Source: JACQFZ01 sp045810625
Lineage (GTDB): Bacteria; Pseudomonadota; Gammaproteobacteria; Acidiferrobacterales; Sulfurifustaceae
Assembly (NCBI GenBank): GCA_045810625.1
Contig: JBJMVQ010000041.1
Location: forward strand, 89,999 to 153,998
Length of the DNA: 64,000 nucleotides
Direction of reading: 5' to 3'
Under the pieces are notes generated by a model. That model did not search any database. It was not told the DNA's origin and worked only from the letters and a program-made list of their open reading frames with translations. The translations under genes and the position numbers were made by a program. Shown here in pieces: positions 1 through 9,817 of this stretch (the first letter of the stretch is position 1; every line of letters begins with the position of its first letter).

Positions 1-12
1 GTAGTTGCTGGT

Positions 13-42
13 CTCCTCTGCGTCCTCTGTGTCCTCTGCGGT
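13..42. repeat. GAGGACGC-type repeat, one arm at window edge
   Basis: The stretch repeats the words cctctgcgtcctctg and gtcctctgcggt, the same words found in the right-hand arms of the repeats at 1733-1816 and 1876-1955. Only one arm is visible, and its partner probably lies outside the window. It sits just downstream of mccB. Confidence 0.7.
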
Positions 43-79
43 AAACAATCATACTTAATCAGGTGTTCCTCTATTACAT

Positions 80-1687
<1,608 letters not shown>

Positions 1688-1732
1688 GAATTGATCTTGG
1701 CGCGAGATATCAAACGACCTTTGATATTTATT

Positions 1733-1816
1733 TTCACCGCTGAGGACGCGGAGGACGCAGAGTTTTCAGTTCTTCCTTGGTCACCTCTGCGTCCTCTGGG
1801 TCCTCTGCGGTTAACA
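1733..1816. repeat. Palindromic GAGGACGC repeat copy A
   Basis: The left arm reads ttcaccgctgaggacgcgg and continues to 1762. The right arm reads cctctgcgtcctctgggtcc and runs to the cggtta at 1814. The arms are inverted complements separated by about 20 bases, so the RNA would fold into a long stem. It lies between ivd and mccB, about 60 bp from copy B. Confidence 0.85.
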
Positions 1817-1875
1817 GTCATATTAAACCGACGCTCAATCGCGGATGCTCGATATCATGAAACGCTCATATTAAT

Positions 1876-1955
1876 TTTCACCGCAGAGGACGCCGAGGTT
1901 TTAGTCGTTCTGTTGATTCCTCTGCGTCCTCTGTGTCCTCTGCGGTTAACAACCA
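1876..1955. repeat. Palindromic GAGGACGC repeat copy B
   Basis: The left arm ttcaccgcagaggacgccg faces the right arm cctctgcgtcctctgtgtcc, which ends in tctgcggttaac. The arms match copy A closely while the loop differs. The spurious arginine/glycine-rich reading frames here come from the repeat and are not genes. Confidence 0.85.
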
Positions 1956-1970
1956 TATTAAGCGGTTTGC

Positions 1971-3164
1971 TCACATCGTTTCCTGATACAGCTCGCGCCC
2001 GATCAGCATACGGCGTATCTCGGACGTGCCGGCGCCGATTTCGTACAGCTTGGCATCGCGCCAGAGGCGCCCGGTCGGGTAGTCGTTGATGTAGCCGTTG
2101 CCGCCCAGGCATTGAATGGCTTCGCCGGCCATCCATGTCGCTTTCTCGGCGGCGTAAAGAATCGCGCCGGCGGCGTCCTTGCGCGGAGAGCGGTCGCCGC
2201 GCTGGAGCTGATCGCAGGCTTTCGCCACGGCGTACACATACGCGCGGCAGGCGCTCCACGTCGCATACATGTCGGCGAGCTTGCCCTGGATCAATTGGAA
2301 TTCGCCGATCGAAATGCCGAACTGCTTGCGCTCGTGCACGTAGGGCAGCACGACGTCGAGGCACGCGGCCATGATGCCGAGCGGGCCGCCCGAGAGCACG
2401 ACGCGTTCGAAATCGAGGCCGCTCATGAGCACGCGCACGCCGCCGTTCAATTCGCCGAGCACGTTCTCTTCCGGTACTTCACAATCTTCGAACACCAGCT
2501 CGCAGGTGTTCGAGCCGCGCATGCCGAGCTTGTCGAGCTTCTGCGCGGTCGAGAATCCCTTGAAACCCTTTTCGATGAGAAAGGCGGTAATGCCTTGCGG
2601 CCCGGCATCAGGCGCGGTTTTCGCATATACGACGAGCACGTTCGCATCCGGGCCGTTGGTGATCCACATCTTGGTGCCGTTCAAAACGTAGCGATCGCCT
2701 TTTCGGTCGGCGCGCAGCTTCATCGACACGACATCCGAGCCCGCGCCGGGTTCCGACATCGCGAGCGCTCCGACGTACTCGCCGGAGATCAACTTCGGCA
2801 AATATTTGCGTTTTTGTGCTTCGCTGCCGTTACGGCGGATTTGATTCACGCAGAGATTCGAGTGCGCGCCGTAGGAGAGGCCGATCGACGCCGACGCGCG
2901 TGAAATTTCTTCCATCGCGATGACATGCGCGAGATAGCCGAGATTGGCGCCGCCATAGGTTTCCTCGACGGTGATGCCGAGTACACCGAGCGCGCCGAGC
3001 CGGCGCCACAGATCGGGAGGAAATTGATTGGTGCGATCGATCTCGGCCGCCCGCGGCGCGATTTCGCCTTCTGCGAACGCGCGCACGCTCTCGCGCAGCA
3101 TGTCGATCGTTTCACCCAACTGAAAATTGAGCGCAGGAAAGTGCAACGCGGTATTCGAAGCCAT
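1971..3164 (-). CDS. ivd: Isovaleryl-CoA dehydrogenase
   Basis: This FAD flavoprotein oxidises isovaleryl-CoA to 3-methylcrotonyl-CoA and passes electrons to ETF. The 397-residue protein has the acyl-CoA dehydrogenase order: helical N domain, beta domain with the FAD/substrate segment [11 protein letters not shown], and C-terminal helical domain with YVHERKQFG and the signature [13 protein letters not shown]. The ending [11 protein letters not shown] is typical of the IVD/LiuA subgroup. The ATG at 3164 has only a weak Shine-Dalgarno. The next gene, mccB, performs the next reaction, which supports the specific assignment. Confidence 0.92.
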   Translation of the reverse strand: MASNTALHFPALNFQLGETIDMLRESVRAFAEGEIAPRAAEIDRTNQFPPDLWRRLGALGVLGITVEETYGGANLGYLAHVIAMEEISRASASIGLSYGAHSNLCVNQIRRNGSEAQKRKYLPKLISGEYVGALAMSEPGAGSDVVSMKLRADRKGDRYVLNGTKMWITNGPDANVLVVYAKTAPDAGPQGITAFLIEKGFKGFSTAQKLDKLGMRGSNTCELVFEDCEVPEENVLGELNGGVRVLMSGLDFERVVLSGGPLGIMAACLDVVLPYVHERKQFGISIGEFQLIQGKLADMYATWSACRAYVYAVAKACDQLQRGDRSPRKDAAGAILYAAEKATWMAGEAIQCLGGNGYINDYPTGRLWRDAKLYEIGAGTSEIRRMLIGRELYQETM

Positions 3165-3219
3165 GAGTCACCGTGCACGAGTGCGGTGGATTTCGGATCC
3201 CGACCGATGCGCCGGCACG

Positions 3220-3253
3220 CCTTTTCGCTTTGCTATCCTGCGTCGCGAAAAGG
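3220..3253. repeat. Short inverted repeat in ivd-thiolase gap
   Basis: The arms CCTTTTCGC (3220-3228) and GCGAAAAGG (3245-3253) form a perfect 9-bp stem with a 16-base loop. It sits 56 bp upstream of the ivd start. There is no T-run on the minus strand below it, so it does not look like a standard terminator. It could be an operator or RNA hairpin. Nothing else is recognisable in 3165-3443. Confidence 0.35.
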
Positions 3254-3443
3254 TCCGGGGCGCACATCCTTGTGGGCCCGCGCAGCGGTGCGGATGCACG
3301 TTGCGCCGCTCCTCCATGCGCCCGCGAGCATTAGTACGTCCCTGTACAGCAGTGCATCCGCGAAAGCCCGCTTCGCCCGTGCCGGCGCGGGCGCTATATT
3401 ATTCGATCACCCGGCTGTTGTGCACCGGGTGCAGGCAACGCCG

Positions 3444-4622
3444 TCAGCACATCTCGACAGCGATCGCGGTGGCTTCACCGCCGCCGATACAGAGCGAGGC
3501 GATGCCATGTCTGCCGCCGCGTGCACGGAGCGCATGCAACAGCGTGACGAGGATCCGGCCGCCGGAAGCACCGATTGGGTGGCCGAGCGCGCAGGCGCCG
3601 CCGTTCACATTTACTTTTTCGTGCGACAGCCCCAAGTCCTTCATCGCCGCCATCGTGACCGGCGCAAACGCTTCGTTGATCTCGTAGAGATCGACGTCCT
3701 TCGCCGTCCACCCGAGGCGGCGCTGCAGCTTGGTGATCGCGCCGATCGGCGCGGTCGTGAACCACTGCGGCTCCTGAGCGTTCGTGGTGTGTCCGAGGAT
3801 GCGGGCGAGCGGGGCGATGCGCCGCGCCTTGGCTTCGGATTCCTTCATCACGACGAACGCCGCGGCGCCGTCCGCAATAGACGAGGAGCTCGCGGCCGTG
3901 ATGGTCCCGTTCGGTTTGAAAGCCGGCCGTAGCGTCGGAATCTTCTCGATCTTGCACTTGCCGGGTGTCTCATCGGTGTCGATGATGATGTCGCCGCCTT
4001 TTCCTTTCACGGTCACGGGCGCAATCTCGGCCTCGAAGGTTCCGAGTGCGACGGCGCGCTGCGCGCGCGTGACGGATTCCCGGGCGAACGCATCCTGCTG
4101 CTCGCGCGTGAAGCCGTATTTTTCCGCGGTGGCTTCGGCGTACACGCCCATGGCCTTGCCTTCGTAGGCATCTTCAAGACCGTCGTAGGTCATGTGATCG
4201 AGCACTTTGACGGGACCGAGACGGTAACCCTGCCTCGCTTTCGGCAGCAGGTGGGGGGCATTCGACATGGACTCCATGCCGCCTGCCAGCACGATATTCG
4301 CGGAACCGGCGACAATAAGGTCGTGCGCGAGCATCACGGCTTTCATGCCGGCGCCGCACACCTTATTAAGCGTGGTACAGGCGATTGCGTTCGGCAGGCC
4401 CGCGCGGAGCACCGCCTGGCGGGCTGGCGCTTGGCCAACTCCTGCCGGGAGCACACAACCGAAAATCGCTTCGTTGATATCTTCGGGGTTGACGCCCGAT
4501 TCCGCGAGCACCGCTTTGATGGCGGCCGCGCCTAGCTCGGGCGCAGTAACGTCGACGAATTGGCCGTTCATGCTGCCGACGGGCGTCCGTTTGGCGCTTA
4601 CGATGACGATTGAATCTTTCAT
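3444..4622 (-). CDS. Acetyl-CoA C-acetyltransferase (thiolase)
   Basis: This biosynthetic/degradative thiolase cleaves acetoacetyl-CoA, or condenses two acetyl-CoA. The 392-residue form starting at MKDSIVIVSAKRTP matches the usual thiolase N-terminus. The longer frame to 4673 adds 17 unlike residues. The acylated Cys lies in LNKVCGAGMKAV, the catalytic His in CALGHPIGASG, and the second Cys in ASLCIGGGEA, so the active site is complete. It heads the minus-strand set with ivd and mccB. Acetoacetate is an end product of leucine breakdown, which fits a role at the bottom of that pathway. Confidence 0.9.
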   Translation of the reverse strand: MKDSIVIVSAKRTPVGSMNGQFVDVTAPELGAAAIKAVLAESGVNPEDINEAIFGCVLPAGVGQAPARQAVLRAGLPNAIACTTLNKVCGAGMKAVMLAHDLIVAGSANIVLAGGMESMSNAPHLLPKARQGYRLGPVKVLDHMTYDGLEDAYEGKAMGVYAEATAEKYGFTREQQDAFARESVTRAQRAVALGTFEAEIAPVTVKGKGGDIIIDTDETPGKCKIEKIPTLRPAFKPNGTITAASSSSIADGAAAFVVMKESEAKARRIAPLARILGHTTNAQEPQWFTTAPIGAITKLQRRLGWTAKDVDLYEINEAFAPVTMAAMKDLGLSHEKVNVNGGACALGHPIGASGGRILVTLLHALRARGGRHGIASLCIGGGEATAIAVEMC

Positions 4623-4909
4623 AGTAGGCTCTGTGTTAGTGAGGCTCGTTTGACCTTTTACTATTATGCTCATTTATAGCGCGCAGCGTTAGATTAATGC
4701 GCCCTCATGACGCACGCGCGGTCAAGGGGTTCCCCCGTCAACGAAGGGTGCGATTCCCGCGCGTAAATCAGGCGCTCAGCTTAGCTCCTTCGGGGCGCTA
4801 GAGGTTTCACCCGGGTCCCGAGCGGGGTTACCAGGACGACAAGTGACGCCCGTGTAATGCGACGTGACGTCAATGTAATGCGACTACCGAACATTACGTG
4901 CCGGCGATG

Positions 4910-5594
4910 CTATTCCTCCGGAGGCGCGTGCACGAGGCGGCGCAGGGCATCGTCGCGGACTGTAATGTGCGCGCCCTGATACCGTCGAGCCCGCCTTGGC
5001 GCAGTCGGGCAAGAATGCGCGACAACAGCATCTCCGGCTGGATCGCGAGGCGATAACCGCCTTCGGCGTCATCAACTTGGATGTCGGGGCGACGCTTCGG
5101 CGCCGGCGGGAATCTGTTCGAGCAGATACGTAACCAGGCGATAGGTCGCGTTCCGAAGCGTGAGGCTGTCGATCTGGTTGACGAGCATATGCAGCCGACG
5201 GCTCATCGACGCCAGCATGCCGAAGCACGCTTCCGGGGAGCGGCGCAACAATTGCAAAAACCCAAGGCGATCATCGATGCATCCGAGACTGCCTGTGCGC
5301 TGACCGGATAACGCGCCTGGTTGCCCATTAATGCGAGCGCGTCGGCGAATGTTTCTCCGGGTCTTATGATCTCGATGATTTTTTCGTCGCCTTCGCGGCT
5401 AAAGCCGGAACAGCTTTGACGAGACCGTCGCGAACGAAGTAGAAGTATTCCGCCGGCGTGCCATGGCTGAACAAATCGGTTCCCGCTCGCAGCTGCAGCT
5501 CGCGCGCATCGCGGAGCAGCGCCTGCAGATGCTCCTCCGACATGTCAGCGAACAAATAAGCGCGGCACAGCTCGCGTGCGAAATCGGGTTTCAC
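4910..5594 (-). pseudogene. Crp/Fnr-family regulator, broken by several frameshifts
   Basis: Pieces of one Crp-like protein appear in order in different frames. The cyclic-nucleotide-type sensor start is at 5594-5400 (LFADMSEEHLQALLRDA, GTPAEYFYFVRDGLVK). The middle, REGDEKIIEIIRPGETFADA, is shifted. The dimer helix (ASMSRRLHMLVNQIDSLT, LVTYLLEQIP) lies at 5257-5090. The helix-turn-helix residues KAVIASR and LAIQPEMLLSRILARL are in two further frames, ending at the stop at 4910. At least four shifts are needed, so this copy cannot give a normal product. An intact relative lies at 9818-10519. The 230 bases between it and the thiolase hold no recognisable gene. Confidence 0.8.
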
Positions 5595-5856
5595 TTCCGC
5601 GGCGCGAATGATAGCCGGCGAACGAACGTTCGACCAAGGTCAAGGCGACCGCAGGTGTCCCTTCCAAAGTAGGCACGTCGCTCGGTGTATGGAGCGCCAT
5701 GTTCTGCCGCGTCTCGCCTCGGCTTCGGCAGCCCCTGGAGCTGCGCTCTCGCGGGATCGATGCGATCCGCACGTTATTCGTCATGACTCGAGTCGGTTCT
5801 ATGCGCCGAGTGTGCAGCAAACAGCGCGAAAACGACGGCGGGTTTACCGCGACGGC
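5595..5856. other. Intergenic, no gene recognised
   Basis: This is the upstream region of the broken Crp/Fnr gene and of the divergent quinone reductase. Short frames on both strands have no recognisable family. The only signal I see is the FNR-type box that begins at 5857. Confidence 0.5.
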
Positions 5857-5897
5857 TTGATGTCGATCAAAGGCGGCGGACACTGCGATGCGAAAAT
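5857..5897 (+). promoter_or_regulatory. FNR/Dnr-type box and -10 element for the quinone reductase
   Basis: TTGATGTCGATCAA at 5857-5870 is a perfect TTGAT-N4-ATCAA box. A GAAAAT hexamer (4/6 to TATAAT) starts at 5892, 28.5 bp from the box centre, the spacing of a class II FNR promoter. The gene starts at 5945. Confidence 0.75.
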
Positions 5898-5944
5898 CAC
5901 GCATGGAGCGCGGCCCAGGTGCGGAGGCGATAACGGAGCATTCG

Positions 5945-6532
5945 ATGGCAACGCATAAACATATCGCGCTCATCGTCGGGCATCCCGATGCGCAGGGTAA
6001 GCATTTCGCGCACGCGCTTGCCGAGGCGTACGCGGACGGCGCGCGCGCCGCGGGTCACGAGGTAAAGTCGATCGATGTAGCCACGCTCGACTTTCCGCTC
6101 CTGCGTTCGCAGGCGGACTTCGAGAAAGGGCAGCCGCCCGAAACGATACGGCAAGCGCAAGCAACCCTCCGCTGGGCTGATCATCTCGTTCTGTTCTTCC
6201 CGCTTTGGCTTGGCACCATGCCGGCGCTATTGAAGGGTTTCCTGGAGCAAGTGTTCCGGCCCGGGTTTGCGTTTCGTGCGACGAGTAGCGGTCTTCCGCA
6301 GAAACTGCTCGCGGGGAAGAGCGCGCGCATCGTCGTGACGATGGGCATGCCGGGATTTGTCTATCGCTGGTACTTCCGTGCGCACGGTGTAAAGAACTTG
6401 AAGCGCAACATCCTCGGTTTTTGCGGTATGCGGCCGGTACGGGACACGATCATCGGAATGGTTGAATCGAGCGATGCGCGGCGGAAGCGGTGGTTACGAA
6501 AGATACGCGCGTTGGGTGAAGCCGCAGAGTAG
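5945..6532 (+). CDS. NAD(P)H-dependent quinone/flavin oxidoreductase (flavodoxin-like fold)
   Basis: This is a 195-residue member of the NQO/MdaB/KefF-like flavodoxin-fold family, which makes two-electron reductions of quinones with FMN or FAD. The N-terminal IALIVGHPDAQGKHFAHAL is the flavin phosphate strand-loop-helix. HLVLFFPLWLGTMPALLKGF is the family's central strand and aromatic pocket. MATHKH at 5945 is chosen as the start because GGAG lies just upstream and the homology begins there. The longer frame adds 19 unlike residues. The perfect FNR-type box upstream suggests induction when oxygen falls or NO appears. Confidence 0.85.
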   Translation: MATHKHIALIVGHPDAQGKHFAHALAEAYADGARAAGHEVKSIDVATLDFPLLRSQADFEKGQPPETIRQAQATLRWADHLVLFFPLWLGTMPALLKGFLEQVFRPGFAFRATSSGLPQKLLAGKSARIVVTMGMPGFVYRWYFRAHGVKNLKRNILGFCGMRPVRDTIIGMVESSDARRKRWLRKIRALGEAAE

Positions 6533-6701
6533 TTCGGAGGCGCGGGAGAGGTCGCACTCCCGGGACCGACAGCGCGCAAGAATTTCACTTCCCAGCCAAA
6601 ATGCGCGCGGTTCCTGAAATGGCGCGCCACCGCAAACCCTCGGGGATTCTGATTTGCGTCAAAAGTGACCATGCCGTTCCCGGTTTTCCCCGAATACGAG
6701 C

Positions 6702-6742
6702 TTGATCCAGATCAAAATCGGTGGCGCCGGGAGAGCAATACT
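6702..6742 (+). promoter_or_regulatory. FNR/Dnr-type box and -10 element for the universal stress gene
   Basis: TTGATCCAGATCAA at 6702-6715 is a perfect box. AATACT (4/6 to TATAAT) starts at 6737, exactly 28.5 bp from the box centre, giving a predicted start of transcription near 6749 with the box centred about 41 bp upstream. Confidence 0.82.
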
Positions 6743-6770
6743 TGTGACGCGTCGACAGGAGGAAAAACAA

Positions 6771-7214
6771 ATGTACAAACATATTTTGATTCCCACGGAC
6801 GGTTCCGAACTGTCCGAGAAGGCGATCAAGAGCGGGAGCGCGTTGGCGAAGACGTTGAACGCCAAAATCACGGGTTTGCATATCATCCCCTCGGTTTCGC
6901 CGATTTATTACGGCGAGGTCGCGTGGATAGATCCCAAACTCGATAACCAGATGCGCGAAACGGCGCGTGCCGAAGGCAACAAGTATCTGGACCGCGTCGA
7001 GGCGACGGCGAAATCGGCGGGCGTCACAAGCGAGCGGGTGCTGCTGGAAAGCGAGCTCGTGTGGAAGACGATCATCGACACGGCGCAGGCGCGGCGCTGC
7101 GATCTGATTCTCATGGCCGCGCATGGGCGAGGCGGCTTGTCGGCGTTAGTGCTGGGTAGCGAGACGAATAAGGTGCTGACGCATTCGAAGATCCCGGTTC
7201 TGGTGTATCGATAG
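6771..7214 (+). CDS. Universal stress protein (UspA family)
   Basis: This 147-residue single-domain Usp begins MYKHILIPTDGSELS, the standard first strand. It ends with the nucleotide-binding loop AAHGRGGLSALVLGSETNK, which keeps the G-2x-G-9x-G-S/T pattern of ATP-binding Usps. AGGAGG sits 8 bases before the ATG. It stands alone behind a perfect FNR-type box and is followed by a strong terminator, so it is a self-contained anaerobic/stress unit. Usp genes are known members of ANR/FNR and DosR regulons. Confidence 0.92.
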   Translation: MYKHILIPTDGSELSEKAIKSGSALAKTLNAKITGLHIIPSVSPIYYGEVAWIDPKLDNQMRETARAEGNKYLDRVEATAKSAGVTSERVLLESELVWKTIIDTAQARRCDLILMAAHGRGGLSALVLGSETNKVLTHSKIPVLVYR

Positions 7215-7726
7215 TAGTTGCACGGGCAAACGGCGTTTCGACGTCCGCTCGGCGGGAGTTTTGCATCTCCAGAGAGAGGGGCGCCGCCGCATGGGCGCCC
7301 CTCTTTCTTTCGCGGAAGCGTCTTGTAATCTGGCCGCCCGCCGACCCCTCGACCCGACCCGGCTCGAGACGTCTGGCTGAATTTGTAGTACCGATGCACG
7401 AGGTATTGGGTTACCTCGGCAACATCGTCTTTGTTCCACTCGAGCTTCAGCTCACCCGCCCAGCGACCGACCCAAGCGTTGACGTCCGCGACCGACTTTG
7501 CGCGGTGGTCCGCACGCACGTGCGCAACGCTGGTGTGACAGCCGGTGCAATGATTCTCGTAGAGCAGCTGGCCTCGCGACGGCGCCTGTGCTGGCGCATT
7601 TTGTGATGAGCTGCCGCGACTCTGCGGCAGCGCCTTTGTTTGCGGCGAAGTGTCTTCGCGGGCATCGGCTGATATGGCGGCGAGCAGACTGAAAACAGCG
7701 CAAAGCGACCGCGCGTACGCGTTCAT
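6908..7726 (-). CDS. c-type cytochrome with unstopped antisense tail
   Basis: An ATG at 7726, with AGGAG upstream, opens a secreted monohaem cytochrome. It has a signal peptide (MNAYARSLCAVFSLLAAI), a low-complexity linker, then CTGCH at residues 60-64 and a short helical fold ending in YLVHRYYKF near residue 115. The family would end there, near position 7372. No stop occurs in this frame until 6908, so the frame runs on for about 150 residues through the usp terminator and antisense to usp. The tail has no recognisable domain. Either the product really is longer or the native stop has been lost. The distal His/Met ligand is not obvious. Confidence 0.6.
   Translation of the reverse strand: MNAYARSLCAVFSLLAAISADAREDTSPQTKALPQSRGSSSQNAPAQAPSRGQLLYENHCTGCHTSVAHVRADHRAKSVADVNAWVGRWAGELKLEWNKDDVAEVTQYLVHRYYKFSQTSRAGSGRGVGGRPDYKTLPRKKEGRPCGGAPLSGDAKLPPSGRRNAVCPCNYYRYTRTGIFECVSTLFVSLPSTNADKPPRPCAAMRIRSQRRACAVSMIVFHTSSLSSSTRSLVTPADFAVASTRSRYLLPSARAVSRIWLSSLGSIHATSP
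7275..7310 (+). terminator. Rho-independent terminator after usp
   Basis: AGAGGGGCGCC (7275-7285) pairs perfectly with GGCGCCCCTCT (7294-7304), with an 8-base loop, followed by TTCTTT. The T-run is only on the plus strand, so it ends the usp transcript. Confidence 0.85.
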
Positions 7727-7900
7727 TCGATTGCTCCTGTTCGGGCCGAGGCCAATGGGTCGCGACGTCAGACGCGAAGCGCGTGCAGTCTCTGTCGCGA
7801 TGATCTCCACGCGGGTGCGCACGATACCGAGCAAGGCGCCGCCGAGGCGCGGCAGGGAGGCGAGCAGCTCGCTGGCCGCCGATTCGCCGGTGACGGGCAT
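7727..7900 (-). pseudogene. YqjE-like (DUF1469, phage holin family) remnant
   Basis: MPVTGESAASELLASLPRLG and the following LLGIVRTRVEIIATE match the first amphipathic segment of YqjE-type inner-membrane proteins. The two transmembrane segments that should follow are missing, and the frame runs straight into the cytochrome start at 7726 without a stop. YqjD-YqjE pairs are common, and the DUF883 (YqjD-type) gene lies directly upstream, so this is probably the truncated second gene of that pair. Confidence 0.5.
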
Positions 7901-7902
7901 GG

Positions 7903-8214
7903 TCAGCGCCGGGCGGTGATCAGGCCGACGGCCAGACCCACCGCGGCGGCGATACCGATCGACTGCCACGGGTGAGCGCGCACGTACACGTCGGTCGACT
8001 TCATCGCCGCCTGACCGCGAGCGACGGCGTCCCGGCTGAGCTTGTTGAAGTCGTCTCGCGCGCTCGCCAGCCGCTCTTCGAGGCGTGCCCGCGCCGCAGT
8101 GATACGTTCGCCGGTCTGCCCCGCGGTTGCGCGCAGCAGCTCCTCGGTGTCCTGAATGACGGCTTTGAAATCCGCGATCAATTTTTCACGCGCCGCTTCG
8201 GGTTGAATTGCCAT
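7903..8214 (-). CDS. DUF883 family protein (ElaB/YqjD type)
   Basis: A 103-residue protein with a long charged helical region (residues 10-75) and a C-terminal membrane anchor, HPWQSIGIAAAVGLAVGLI, ending in ARR. Relatives in E. coli (YqjD, ElaB) are stationary-phase inner-membrane proteins that bind ribosomes. AGGAGA lies 6 bases before the ATG at 8214. It is divergent from transaldolase, with an FNR-type box between them. Confidence 0.85.
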   Translation of the reverse strand: MAIQPEAAREKLIADFKAVIQDTEELLRATAGQTGERITAARARLEERLASARDDFNKLSRDAVARGQAAMKSTDVYVRAHPWQSIGIAAAVGLAVGLITARR

Positions 8215-8299
8215 GACCTGTCTCCTGGTTGTTTCTATGGTGATCGTTGAATGTCCGCCTTGTTGCAAATGAATTGTCGGTTAACCGGCGCGCTGCTTC

Positions 8300-8313
8300 T
8301 TGATGCAGATCAA
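8300..8313 (+). promoter_or_regulatory. FNR/Dnr-type box upstream of transaldolase
   Basis: TTGATGCAGATCAA is a perfect box lying 115 bp before the transaldolase start and 86 bp from the divergent DUF883 start. No good -10 hexamer stands at the class II distance on the plus strand, so which gene it serves is uncertain. Confidence 0.7.
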
Positions 8314-8427
8314 ACTCGCGGCATGCGTCAGGGCGAGACGCTTCGGGGAACATTGGTTCCGCATCGAGGTCCGAAAATGTGCTGCAGAATGGCCTCACGC
8401 GGTGTGCGCCCGCACAAGGAGATCGAC

Positions 8428-9546
8428 ATGGCGGAGAATCCGTTACGAGAAATCAAGCGGCTGGGCCAAAGTATTTGGCTCGATCACATCGAGCGCGAGC
8501 TCATCACGAGCGGTCGACTGCGGCGGATGATCGACGAGGACGGCCTTGCCGGTCTCACATCGAATCCGGCGATATTCGAGAAAGCGATGAGCCAGGCCGG
8601 CCCCTACGACGCGGCGATCCGCGCACGGGCGGGCATCGGCCGCGACGCGAAAGCGCTGTACGAGGTCCTCGCGCTCGAGGATGTGCAAGCCGCGGCCGAC
8701 GTATTCGCTCCCGTCTATGCCTCGTCCCGTGGCGAGGACGGTTATGTGAGCCTGGAAGTGTCGCCGCATCTCGCGAACGACAGCGACGCGACCATTGCCG
8801 AGGCGAGGCGTTTGTGGCGCGCCTTCGACCGTCCCAACGCGATGATCAAAGTCCCGGCCACACGTGCGGGCCTCGGAGCGATTCGCGCACTCCTATTCGA
8901 TGGAATCAACGTGAACGTGACGTTGTTATTCGGACTCACGCGCTACGCCGAGGTGGTCGATGCGTTTTTGGATGCGATGGAAGCGCGCGCGGCGAGCGGA
9001 GCGTCGGTGGAAAACCTCGCGTCCGTCGCAAGTTTTTTCTTGAGCCGGATCGACACTCTAATCGACGCCAAACTGCCGACGACGGGAACGGCGGCAGGCT
9101 TGCGGGGGCAGGCGGCCATCGCCGCCGCGCGGTTGGCGTATCGGCACTATCGGCACTGGACCGGCACCGAGCGCTGGCGCCGCCTCGTCGATGCCGGCGC
9201 GCGGCCACAACGCTTGTTGTGGGCATCGACATCCACGAAGAATCCCGGTTATAGCGACGTCAAATATGTCGAAGCGCTGATCGGCCGGGAAACCATCAAC
9301 ACGCTGCCGCTCGAAACGGTGGCGGCGTATCGCGACCACGGTCGGCCGGCGTTGCGCCTCGAAGAGAATCGCGAGCATGCCGAAGACGTGCTCGACGCGC
9401 TGCGCGAAATCGGCCTCCCGCTCGACGAGGTCGCCGACCAGCTCGAGCGCGACGGCGTGCGAAAGTTTTCGGAGCCGTTCGACCGGCTGCTCGCGACGCT
9501 CGATCGCCGTCTGGCCGAGGCGGCGCGGGTGACGCACCCCGTCTGA
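8428..9546 (+). CDS. tal: Transaldolase
   Basis: Transaldolase moves dihydroxyacetone units between sugar phosphates in the non-oxidative pentose phosphate pathway. The 372-residue form belongs to the longer transaldolase subfamily. The family signature TSNPAIFEKAM is near residue 46, and the Schiff-base lysine lies in PNAMIKVPAT. NVTLLFGLTRY and LLWASTSTKNPGYSDVKY are also typical. The ATG at 8428 has AAGGAG upstream; the longer frame from 8251 does not. A stand-alone transaldolase under an FNR-type box suggests rerouting of sugar carbon at low oxygen. Confidence 0.93.
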   Translation: MAENPLREIKRLGQSIWLDHIERELITSGRLRRMIDEDGLAGLTSNPAIFEKAMSQAGPYDAAIRARAGIGRDAKALYEVLALEDVQAAADVFAPVYASSRGEDGYVSLEVSPHLANDSDATIAEARRLWRAFDRPNAMIKVPATRAGLGAIRALLFDGINVNVTLLFGLTRYAEVVDAFLDAMEARAASGASVENLASVASFFLSRIDTLIDAKLPTTGTAAGLRGQAAIAAARLAYRHYRHWTGTERWRRLVDAGARPQRLLWASTSTKNPGYSDVKYVEALIGRETINTLPLETVAAYRDHGRPALRLEENREHAEDVLDALREIGLPLDEVADQLERDGVRKFSEPFDRLLATLDRRLAEAARVTHPV

Positions 9547-9817
9547 GCAGGGCGAAGTGCCACATATCGTCCAACGAACGCTACGCCCGGCGGAACGCTA
9601 CGCATGGAACGACGGCGGCGCTTGCATCGGCGCGAGCGCGAGCGGCAGGCACATGTTCTTGCGCGCGCATTTCCGCGCGTAGCAGGCGCGAACCCCCGTC
9701 GGCGAGTACCTGTCGCACGTGTGCGAGTAGGCCGGTATTAAGGTTGGCGCCGAGGACTCACAACACGCGCGGCGCGCTTTACGTCGGCGAGCGAGGTCGC
9801 CGAGCGGGGCGTCCGAC
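9547..9817. other. Intergenic, no gene recognised
   Basis: This is the convergent gap between transaldolase and the Crp/Fnr regulator. I see no terminator hairpin with a T-run, no conserved frame and no RNA gene. Confidence 0.5.

Noticed and set aside
1733..1955. CRISPR-like array from the repeated words
   Set aside because: The units are inverted arms of palindromes, without regular spacers or cas genes.
4714..4763. Possible structured RNA in ggtcaaggggttcccccgtc
   Set aside because: Only a short GC hairpin with no conserved RNA family features and no expression evidence.
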